DNA of 13,015 nt, from positions 1-13,015 of the forward strand of contig JAPOHS010000030.1 of assembly GCA_029979325.1 (NCBI GenBank), in the 5' to 3' direction. Below, in pieces: positions 7,100-13,015 of the stretch. Every line of letters begins with the position of its first letter. Position 1 is the first letter of the stretch. The notes beneath the pieces are model-generated. The model made no database searches. It was not told the origin of the DNA and worked only from the letters and a program-made list of their open reading frames with translations. A program made the translations under genes and the position numbers. The stretch is from Pseudomonadota bacterium (lineage in GTDB: Bacteria > Pseudomonadota > Gammaproteobacteria > UBA11654).

Positions 7100-8754
7100 T
7101 TTTCGCCCACATGCTCTACTTTTAATCCGTAGTCATTTTCTGCAGATTCTTTTGAGATCAAGCCTGTCTTCAGGTCGTCTAATATTTGCGTTTCCTTTCG
7201 TTCTTTTGGGTTACCGATTCCACCCCCTCCCGCTGTATTAAATGTAACTATGTCATCGAATTTTAGATCAAGACGACTCTTTGCAGGAATCAGTTCGCCA
7301 TTCAAATAATCAGAGCCTGGTGACCCAGGCTTGCCTCCCAAGAGCCCTCTGGGTGGATGTTTCACTCTCTCGTGCCTTATTGTCATGGTCACAGGCTCCT
7401 CCGATTGAATTCTAAACGAGAGCCTTTGCGCTAAACCACCACGAGATTTACCTGCACCACCAGAATCGGCTATTAAAGATTTTTCAGTAATCAATATCGG
7501 TACGCTGCTTTCAAACTGTTCTATCGGCACGGTTGCTATATTGCTTGGGAAACTCAAACAAGGAGGTCCATCTTCATGTGGTCTGGCACCATGTCCTCCG
7601 TTCATAAAAAACATTTTTATAAAACGTTCCCCACTCTCATGTTTTCCTGAAAAATAGACATTCCAAACAGGCGAACCGCAGTCAGCAATAATTCGATCAG
7701 GTATCAGTTTTGCAAGCGCACTAAAAATAACAGGGGGGAGGTAATGCCCAGTCAAATGTCTTGCCCATACAGGTGCGGGTCTAATCGGATTCAGAATTGA
7801 TCCTTCAGGAGCTGTAATCTTGATTGGCCTGAATGAGCCTTCATTATTGGGTGTTGAAGGATCAAAAGCGCACTTAACTGCATATGCAGAGTAGGCCAGC
7901 GTGTAATTCAAGACTGAATTGATGGGACGATTAATCTGATCAGAAGTACCTGAAAAATCGATAGAAAGATCGCTTCCATTGATACTGACCTCACAACAAA
8001 TCTTCAAAGATTCATCAAAGCCATCAAGTAAAATTTCATCTGAATATGTTCCGTCAGGAACTTCAGAAATGGCAGTTCTCATAGCAGCTTCAGACCGATC
8101 TAAAATTTCTTCAACCAAAATATCAAGATCGTCAATCCCTTCTTCATCTAAGATCTTTAACAATCTTTCTATACCAAGCTCATATGCTGAGAATTGCGCT
8201 CCAATGTCGCCAAATGTTTCGTCAGGGGTTCTGAGATTCTGCCTAATAAATTCAAAAACATCCTCATTGTTTTCACCCTCTTTTAAGATCTTTGACACAG
8301 GGATCACAAGACCCTCCTCGAAAGAATCTCTCGCTGTTACAGAGGGAGCACCGCCAATATCAACACTATGAAAAACACTGCCAAGGTAGGCAATAAGCTC
8401 TCCTTCTTTAAATACAGGACAGATCATGGTGATGTCATTCAAGTGACCAGTTCCGTGATAGGCATCATTAGAGATCATGACATCTCCAGGTTTAAGGTTT
8501 TCTTTGGGAAAGCGTTGCAGCATGACTCTCAATGTTCTTGGCATAGAGCCTATAAAAGAAGGAATGCTTCTTGATGACTGCGAAAATGAGCGTCCTTCAG
8601 AATCCATTAAACAAAGGGCAAAATCCCAATTGTCTCTGACAACTGAGGAAAATGAAGTTCTCACAAAGACCTGTGCAGTCTCATCGAGAAGACCATTGAT
8701 TCGCTGCCAAATTATTCCAATTTGAAGTGCTGATAATTGACCTTTTTTAGTCAT
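7096..8754 (-). CDS. Hydantoinase B/oxoprolinase family protein, HyuB-like subunit
   Basis: This is the partner subunit of the HyuA-like ATPase; together they form an ATP-dependent hydrolase or carboxylase in the cytoplasm. Its 552 residues match the family. Signatures in order are SNDAYHGTGHLNDITMI (95-111), FHSVDIGG (128-135), RPINSVLNYTLAY (276-288), GGHGARPHEDG (386-396), SGGAGKSRGGL (431-441) and TAGGGGIGNPKER (507-519). The tail GLISKESAENDYGL (531-544) resembles the usual C-terminal helix. The ATG at 8754 fits the family N-terminus, but I see no good Shine-Dalgarno: only an AT-rich stretch precedes it. It is the first gene of the operon, and its stop overlaps the HyuA start by four bases. 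HyuB preceding HyuA is the reverse of the order I know from classical hyuAB operons. The substrate is not identifiable from sequence; acetophenone/acetone carboxylase-type and lactam/hydantoin-opening roles are all possible. Confidence 0.93.
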   Translation of the reverse strand: MTKKGQLSALQIGIIWQRINGLLDETAQVFVRTSFSSVVRDNWDFALCLMDSEGRSFSQSSRSIPSFIGSMPRTLRVMLQRFPKENLKPGDVMISNDAYHGTGHLNDITMICPVFKEGELIAYLGSVFHSVDIGGAPSVTARDSFEEGLVIPVSKILKEGENNEDVFEFIRQNLRTPDETFGDIGAQFSAYELGIERLLKILDEEGIDDLDILVEEILDRSEAAMRTAISEVPDGTYSDEILLDGFDESLKICCEVSINGSDLSIDFSGTSDQINRPINSVLNYTLAYSAYAVKCAFDPSTPNNEGSFRPIKITAPEGSILNPIRPAPVWARHLTGHYLPPVIFSALAKLIPDRIIADCGSPVWNVYFSGKHESGERFIKMFFMNGGHGARPHEDGPPCLSFPSNIATVPIEQFESSVPILITEKSLIADSGGAGKSRGGLAQRLSFRIQSEEPVTMTIRHERVKHPPRGLLGGKPGSPGSDYLNGELIPAKSRLDLKFDDIVTFNTAGGGGIGNPKERKETQILDDLKTGLISKESAENDYGLKVEHVGEK

Positions 8755-8783
8755 AAATAAATTCTAATATGTGCTTTTTTTAT

Positions 8784-8818
8784 TCAAAAGATTTGATAAT
8801 GAAATGACCATCTTTTGA
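8784..8818. repeat. Inverted repeat, 9-base arms, 17-base spacer
   Basis: The left arm TCAAAAGAT (8784-8792) is the exact reverse complement of ATCTTTTGA (8810-8818). It lies 30-64 bases upstream of the HyuB start, so it could be an operator for the minus-strand operon or a weak hairpin in its leader. Only two of the nine pairs are G-C, which makes a stable hairpin unlikely. Confidence 0.5.
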
Positions 8819-8866
8819 GAAATTAAAGTTAACAACGACAAACACGCAAACAACAAGAACCGAGAA

Positions 8867-8887
8867 TTTGTCTCAATAATGGACAAA
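8867..8887. repeat. Inverted repeat, 6-base arms, 9-base spacer
   Basis: TTTGTC (8867-8872) and GACAAA (8882-8887) are exact reverse complements separated by nine bases, giving a 21-base dyad near the middle of the divergent spacer. The size suits a dimeric helix-turn-helix repressor site, but short AT-rich dyads also arise by chance. Confidence 0.35.
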
Positions 8888-8935
8888 AAATCAAATCTTA
8901 AAGCTAAGGACCAAAAAAAACGATAAACATAAATC

Positions 8936-8953
8936 ATATAAATCCATTTATAT
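8936..8953. repeat. Perfect 18-base palindrome upstream of the TonB receptor gene
   Basis: ATATAAAT (8936-8943) and ATTTATAT (8946-8953) are exact reverse complements around a CC centre. It ends 26 bases before the receptor ATG, so it would overlap the receptor's promoter or 5' leader. The two-base centre is too small for a hairpin loop without opening pairs, so a protein-binding site is more plausible. It is all A/T apart from the centre, which raises the chance of coincidence. Confidence 0.45.
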
Positions 8954-8964
8954 CTTAATTATTT

Positions 8965-8970
8965 AGGGGG
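8965..8970 (+). promoter_or_regulatory. Ribosome binding site of the TonB receptor gene
   Basis: AGGGGG stands nine bases before the ATG at 8980 and is the only G-rich run in the AT-rich leader. It fixes the start and predicts strong translation. Confidence 0.8.
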
Positions 8971-8979
8971 ATCAGATAT

Positions 8980-11628
8980 ATGAAAACTTTGAAACTTTCC
9001 ATCAACATGGCAATCATGATGCTTGCTATTTCATCAAGCACATTGATGGCGCAAGCTGTAATTGAAGAGATTACAGTAACAGCAAGAAATCGTGCTGAGA
9101 ATCTTCAAGATGTTCCCATTTCCATCACAGCATTTACAGCAGAACAATTGGATAAGCTGGATATTCAGAATGTGGATGATTTGGCTAATTTCACTTCCAA
9201 TATGACATTCAATAGCAGTGAAAATGGTCGCCTTAACATACCTGTTATTCGCGGTATGGGGATGATTGATACACGAGGATTCGATAACAATGTCAGTATT
9301 TTCGTGGACGGTGTTTTTGTCTCCGGAAGAAGTGCTCAGAATGTTGGAATGCTTGATATTGAGAGGGTAGAGGTCGTCAAAGGTCCTCAAAGCGCTCTCT
9401 ATGGCAGAAACTCATTCTCGGGTGCTGTTAATTATGTGACAAGAAAGCCCAGTGATGAATCCAGAGGTAAGATAACAACTAAGATAGGCACAGATGATGT
9501 TCGACAGTTGATTGGCTCAATAAGTGGACCACTAAATGAGGGAACATTATACGGGAGCTTGGTTGTCGATCTGGATCAAAGCGGCGGAACATATGTGAAT
9601 AAGGTTGAAGGCACGGACTATGATCTCGGTGGTTTTAAAAATGAAAGCTTCAGAGGAAGCCTTAGATTTACCCCAAATGACACCACTGAGATCAATTTCA
9701 GTGTATTTCACAGCAAGGAGCATATTGATTCGCTTCCAATCTCCATAGGGGACAATAATTGTGGAGAATACAATAACCCATCTAGTGGATACGATAGGGG
9801 GAAGGCGTACTATAACTGCGGAGAGATCAGTGGTGCTGGAACCGATGTTTTTAGTATGTCTCCAGATGCTTATTCTGCAAAAGGTGATTCAACAAGTTTC
9901 AACTTAAAAGCTGAGTTTGGATATGATGATTATACGGTTGTATCAACTACTTCATATTCAGAGACTGAGAGCCATGGAAACATGGATCTAGACCGAGGGC
10001 ATAGAGGTGCAGATCATTATGGTTGGACTACAGTCTCAGATGCATTGGGATATTTCTTTGGCGGACCATTCTTTGGAAGAAAAGCCAATTTAGGTCCAAT
10101 CGGGACTCCGCCACTGCTTTCATCTGACCCAGGTTTTCCTGCACCAACAATTCCGATGGGAGGCCTTTTTGCGGCTGATACCTATCTGGGTGCGCAGAAC
10201 CTTGAACAAGATTACTTCTCTCAAGAAATCAGAATTGAATCCAATACAGATCAACAGCTCAGATGGTCAGTTGGAGCGTTTTATTTTAAATCTGATGGCA
10301 CCGTTTCATCAGGTTTCAATGTCGATGTCAGTGAGGCGCTTGAGGCTTCAGGATTGCCTGCCAATCAATTGATATTCCTAACCGGTGAGAGACTATTTTT
10401 TCCAACAGCTTTTCATCCTATTTTTGGGTTTCCAATCGCATTTTTTGATGGAAACTTTGGAGTCAGTCACCCAGTATTGGGTCAGCCATCCCTTGATCCT
10501 GCGGGAACTGGTGTGATGTGGTGGGATGGAGCCAACCCAAATAATCATTTGACATCAGCAGATGAAGGAGTAACTCAAAAGGCTCTATTTGGATCTGTTC
10601 AATATGACATCAATGATCAATTAACATTAACCGCGGAACTTCGCTGGACCGATGAAGAAAGAGATCAACTAGAAACAGTGGATAATTTTTTCTTTTCTCT
10701 AGCATCATATGATGCAGCTGGAGTACCTGCATACAATAAAGTCAGCCATGATTATGTAGATCCTAGGTTTACTCTCAGTTACATGGCATCAGATGATCAT
10801 ATGCTTTATGCATCAGCATCACATGGTACAAGATCCGGTGGTATCAATGTCGCACTTCCACTGGGCGCGGATCCTTTCTATGAGCCTGAAGAAAATTGGA
10901 CATATGAATTGGGAGCTAAAACAACCTGGCTGGATGGAAGGCTTCAATTCAATGCAGCAGTATTCACTATAGATTGGGAAGATGCTCAGTTCAGACAAAT
11001 CACCTCAAATTTTCTAACCAAAACAACCAATTCGGAAGGATTAGATGTCAGTGGTTTTGAATTTGATTTTGTTTTCAGAGCATCTGAAAACCTGACCCTT
11101 GTTGGAGGATATGGTTACGCAGATGCTGAGTTTGCAGATGGCACTTTATGGACCGGAGGAAATGCATTTTGCAGTAGACTACTCGATCCCGCCTTGAGCA
11201 ACTATCAAGCAGTCCCCATTACTTGTGGTGTCAATCCAATCAATGGAAGGAGCTATCCAGATATGAGCGGCCTGATGCCTAAGAGAACCAGTAAAAATAC
11301 TGCGAATTTAGCTATTGAACATCGGAGGCAACTCCCTGAATCGGATGATCTTTTTGCCTTCATTAGGCTCGATGCACACTATCGTTCAAAACAGTTTGCG
11401 GATGAAATGAATGTCGGTTTTGTTCCTGATAGAACGGTGATGAATTTTAGCATGGGATTTGAGTCTGAGTCTCTAGATGTAAAATTATGGATTCATAACT
11501 TATTAGATGATGATAAGCCAATATATGCTCAGCAATTTGGAAGTGATTTCAATTCTCAATTGACTGTATCAAGTGTTGTAAACCCGAGTCTCAGACAAAT
11601 AGGCGTTACAGCTACTTATCGTTTCTAA
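8980..11628 (+). CDS. TonB-dependent outer-membrane receptor
   Basis: This is an outer-membrane active transporter energised by TonB-ExbBD. A signal peptide covers about residues 1-26 (MKTLKLSINM start, cleavage probably after MAQA). Next come the TonB-box-like EEITVTARNRAENLQDVPIS and the plug domain, with IPVIRGMGM, VSIFVDGVFV, IERVEVVKGPQSALYGRNSF and GAVNYVTRKP. The remaining roughly 700 residues form the beta-barrel, ending in the terminal aromatic strand GVTATYRF. At 882 residues the length is normal. Only four cysteines are seen, in two close pairs (C261/C280 and C731/C749), which suggests two disulfide-stapled extracellular loops. The stretch at about 350-520 is unusually rich in Phe, Pro and Gly (for example 472-491). 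The sequence resembles the small-molecule/organic receptors common in marine and sphingomonad bacteria, but no siderophore or sugar specificity can be assigned. The divergent hydantoinase operon suggests it imports that operon's substrate. Confidence 0.97.
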   Translation: MKTLKLSINMAIMMLAISSSTLMAQAVIEEITVTARNRAENLQDVPISITAFTAEQLDKLDIQNVDDLANFTSNMTFNSSENGRLNIPVIRGMGMIDTRGFDNNVSIFVDGVFVSGRSAQNVGMLDIERVEVVKGPQSALYGRNSFSGAVNYVTRKPSDESRGKITTKIGTDDVRQLIGSISGPLNEGTLYGSLVVDLDQSGGTYVNKVEGTDYDLGGFKNESFRGSLRFTPNDTTEINFSVFHSKEHIDSLPISIGDNNCGEYNNPSSGYDRGKAYYNCGEISGAGTDVFSMSPDAYSAKGDSTSFNLKAEFGYDDYTVVSTTSYSETESHGNMDLDRGHRGADHYGWTTVSDALGYFFGGPFFGRKANLGPIGTPPLLSSDPGFPAPTIPMGGLFAADTYLGAQNLEQDYFSQEIRIESNTDQQLRWSVGAFYFKSDGTVSSGFNVDVSEALEASGLPANQLIFLTGERLFFPTAFHPIFGFPIAFFDGNFGVSHPVLGQPSLDPAGTGVMWWDGANPNNHLTSADEGVTQKALFGSVQYDINDQLTLTAELRWTDEERDQLETVDNFFFSLASYDAAGVPAYNKVSHDYVDPRFTLSYMASDDHMLYASASHGTRSGGINVALPLGADPFYEPEENWTYELGAKTTWLDGRLQFNAAVFTIDWEDAQFRQITSNFLTKTTNSEGLDVSGFEFDFVFRASENLTLVGGYGYADAEFADGTLWTGGNAFCSRLLDPALSNYQAVPITCGVNPINGRSYPDMSGLMPKRTSKNTANLAIEHRRQLPESDDLFAFIRLDAHYRSKQFADEMNVGFVPDRTVMNFSMGFESESLDVKLWIHNLLDDDKPIYAQQFGSDFNSQLTVSSVVNPSLRQIGVTATYRF

Positions 11629-11655
11629 GGTTAGAAATAAATTGAAACAACAGTG

Positions 11656-12462
11656 ATGCTTGAAGTAGAAAGATTTATATTCTTTATTAAAGATAGAGTG
11701 ATTAATTCAATCATCCTGTTGTTTTCTCTTGGATTCTTGGCATTCCCACCTCTAGCAGTGACCCATAATGATTCTTCTGATGATGAACTGGTGCTAGTCG
11801 TCGGTGCCTCGGGAAGAACGGGATCATATGTTATTAAATATCTTAAAGAAAGCGGAATTAATTTTATTGCAATGACAAGCAGCACAGAGCGAGCCAAAAA
11901 AAAATTCGATGAAGAATATGATTGGGTTGAGGCAGATGTTAAGGATGCAAAAAGATTAAATGAAATCATGGATGGTGTGACCGCTGTCATTTCATCACTT
12001 GGAACCTATCAATTTGAAGGCCCAAATAGCCCTGAGTTTGTTGACTATGGTGGGACAAAGAATCTTGTAGATGCTGCAATTAATTCTGGAACAGTCAGAC
12101 ACTACGTTCAAGTTTCCTCAGCTGGAGTTACCCACAAGGAGCATCCACTGAATAGGTTTGGGAATGTCTTGGTATGGAAGTTAAAAGCTGAAGACTATAT
12201 TCGTGAGAGTAAATTGACTCATACAATCATCAGGCCTGGCGGGTTACTTGATAATGAAAAAGGATTTGCAAGCGTCAAAATCGAGCAGGGAGATTCCCGG
12301 ATGAGAGGCGGCATGACAAGCAGAGGAAATGTTGCAGCAATAGCCATTGAATCACTCACCAACAAAGGGGCTTGGAACAAAACATTTGAAGCATTTGACA
12401 ATGATGAAAAATTGACTGATTGGCGTGAAGAGTTTTCTCAACTTGCCACAGACAATAAATAA
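11656..12462 (+). CDS. Atypical SDR NAD(P)-binding protein with N-terminal membrane segment
   Basis: This 268-residue protein has an NAD(P)-binding Rossmann fold of the PF13460/NmrA-like atypical SDR kind. VLVVGASGRTGSYV (46-59) is the dinucleotide-binding glycine motif. VEADVKD (91-97), VISSLGTY (111-118), VSSAGV (153-158) and TIIRPGGLL (190-198) follow in the usual order. The catalytic Tyr of classical YxxxK is absent: the Lys is K177, but position 173 is Val. A hydrophobic segment at about 17-34 precedes the domain, with R7, K12 and R14 before it and several Asp/Glu after it, so the positive-inside rule would place the domain in the periplasm. No twin-arginine motif is present. The start is uncertain: ATG at 11656 is chosen, GTG at 11653 or 11698 are alternatives, and none has a good Shine-Dalgarno. 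It starts 27 bases after the receptor stop, with no terminator between, and is probably co-transcribed. The function is unknown; a redox or sensor role is possible. Confidence 0.85.
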   Translation: MLEVERFIFFIKDRVINSIILLFSLGFLAFPPLAVTHNDSSDDELVLVVGASGRTGSYVIKYLKESGINFIAMTSSTERAKKKFDEEYDWVEADVKDAKRLNEIMDGVTAVISSLGTYQFEGPNSPEFVDYGGTKNLVDAAINSGTVRHYVQVSSAGVTHKEHPLNRFGNVLVWKLKAEDYIRESKLTHTIIRPGGLLDNEKGFASVKIEQGDSRMRGGMTSRGNVAAIAIESLTNKGAWNKTFEAFDNDEKLTDWREEFSQLATDNK

Positions 12463-12470
12463 TTTTTTGA

Positions 12471-12490
12471 ATCAGCCACTCAGGCTGTTT
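12471..12490 (+). terminator. Weak candidate hairpin terminator after the SDR gene
   Basis: CAGCC (12473-12477) pairs with GGCTG (12483-12487) around the loop ACTCA and is followed by only three T residues. The stem is short and the T tract poor, so it may attenuate rather than stop transcription into the next gene. Confidence 0.3.
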
Positions 12491-12513
12491 AGAGCAATGG
12501 AGTAATATCAATT

Positions 12514-13015
12514 ATGAAAATATTTTTAAATTTAATTTTATCTGTGATGATAACCTCATCACTTTTGATCTCGGCGTCTATATTTGCAGATCACAATCAC
12601 TCTTCCTCAGCAAAAACTATGCATCATCATGACCTCAGTGACTCTATTAAAAAAGCAGTGATGAATTCTGATCGACCCGAGAAAGATACGGTCAGAGACA
12701 AAGACAGAAAACCTACTGAAGTGATGAAATTTTCAGGAATTAAACCGGGTGATATAGTGGCTGACATCGGGTCAGCTGGAGGATATTACACTAGAATTTT
12801 GAGTGACTTGGTTGGATCTGAAGGCCATGTATATGGTTTCAATGGAAATGAATTTGCACGTATTTTTAAGAATGGCAATCCAACTGACCCAATTGCTGAA
12901 GCAAGAGAAAATGTATCAAGTATAATGGGAACCTTCAACGATCCTAACTTTCCAGAAATTCTCGATGCAGCAATTGTTGTGTTGATTTATCACGACACAC
13001 ACTTGACATATTTAA
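12514..13015 (+). CDS. Exported SAM-methyltransferase-fold protein, COG4798-like (cut by right edge)
   Basis: The first 167 codons of an open reading frame run off the right edge. The ATG is supported by GGAG at 12499-12502. A typical Sec signal peptide spans residues 1-25 (MKIFLNLILS start, cleavage probably after SIFA). A His-rich mature N-terminus follows, with H27, H29 and H37-H39. The block RPEKDTVRDKDRKPTEVMKF (54-73), the SAM-binding motif I VADIGSAGGYYTR (82-94), GHVYGFN (104-110) and the late YHDTHL (159-164) match what I know of the COG4798 'predicted methyltransferase' family, whose members often carry signal peptides. The expected full length is about 250-280 residues, so the C-terminal part is missing. 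How a SAM-dependent fold would work in the periplasm is unclear; methyl transfer is not demonstrated for the family to my knowledge. It is on the same strand as the SDR gene, 51 bases downstream. Confidence 0.85.
   Translation, partial: MKIFLNLILSVMITSSLLISASIFADHNHSSSAKTMHHHDLSDSIKKAVMNSDRPEKDTVRDKDRKPTEVMKFSGIKPGDIVADIGSAGGYYTRILSDLVGSEGHVYGFNGNEFARIFKNGNPTDPIAEARENVSSIMGTFNDPNFPEILDAAIVVLIYHDTHLTYL

Larger units (their letters stand above)
8755..8979. promoter_or_regulatory. Divergent intergenic region between hydantoinase operon and TonB receptor
   Basis: This 225-base AT-rich spacer must hold promoters for both the minus-strand operon and the plus-strand receptor gene, because they are transcribed away from each other and no other upstream gap is large enough. 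It contains poly-A tracts (for example around 8885-8890 and 8913-8920) and three inverted repeats listed separately. I found no convincing sigma-70 -35/-10 pair on either strand. TTGTCT at 8868-8873 on the plus strand is -35-like, but no good -10 stands at the right distance. A shared regulator binding here would couple uptake to catabolism; no regulator gene is in the window. Confidence 0.6.

Noticed and set aside
7979..8371. 130-codon Ser-rich plus-strand reading frame opposite the HyuB-like gene
   Set aside because: The Ser/Ile-rich composition is a by-product of antisense codon pattern; HyuB motifs on the other strand are intact.
5012..8802. The 11-mer TTTGATAATGA occurs at 5012-5022 and again at 8792-8802
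   Set aside because: It is AT-rich, one copy lies inside the HyuA coding region, and there is no extended similarity around it.
8868..8896. Possible sigma-70 promoter with TTGTCT as -35
   Set aside because: No acceptable -10 hexamer stands 16-18 bases downstream.
9034..9390. 118-codon minus-strand reading frame inside the TonB receptor gene
   Set aside because: It is antisense to the conserved plug domain and has no ribosome binding site or recognisable motif.
11629..11655. Possible terminator between the TonB receptor and SDR genes
   Set aside because: The short gap contains no stem-loop or T tract.
1..13015. CRISPR array, tRNA, rRNA, insertion sequence or phage attachment site
   Set aside because: No regularly spaced repeats, cloverleaf-like sequence, transposase or terminal inverted repeats were seen; almost all the sequence is covered by enzyme and transport genes.

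Overview
The window is AT-rich bacterial DNA (roughly 40% G+C by eye) with tightly packed genes and Shine-Dalgarno-type start sites. A large TonB-dependent receptor shows the cell is Gram-negative. The mix of TonB receptor, Spinster-like MFS carrier, acyl-CoA dehydrogenase, hydantoinase/oxoprolinase subunits and aldehyde dehydrogenase is what I associate with marine or sphingomonad-like Proteobacteria that scavenge small organic molecules. A low-G+C marine gammaproteobacterium is my best guess. No rRNA or other phylogenetic marker is present, so this is inference.

The left two thirds (1-8754) form one minus-strand gene string with gaps or overlaps of -4 to about 28 bases, almost certainly one operon. 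In transcription order it reads: HyuB-like subunit (8754-7096), HyuA-like ATPase subunit (7099-4991), thiamine-diphosphate enzyme of the IlvB/benzoylformate decarboxylase superfamily (4990-3341), acyl-CoA dehydrogenase (3335-2124), MFS transporter (starting at a TTG, ending 740), and an aldehyde dehydrogenase (711 to beyond the left edge). The enzymes suggest catabolism of one compound: an ATP-dependent hydrolysis or carboxylation by HyuAB, 2-oxo-acid decarboxylation to an aldehyde, oxidation to the acid, and alpha,beta-dehydrogenation of a CoA thioester. The order of steps and the substrate are inference; no CoA ligase or regulator lies inside the window.

A 225-base AT-rich divergent spacer (8755-8979) separates this operon from the plus-strand genes. 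It carries three inverted repeats that could be operators, but I see no convincing -35/-10 pair.

The right third (8980-13015) is on the plus strand: an 882-residue TonB-dependent receptor, an atypical SDR-fold NAD(P)-binding protein with an N-terminal hydrophobic segment, and the start of a SAM-methyltransferase-fold protein (COG4798-like) with a clear signal peptide, cut by the right edge. The receptor and the MFS carrier would supply outer- and inner-membrane uptake for the operon's substrate. The last two genes are odd because both have cofactor-binding Rossmann-type folds yet look exported.
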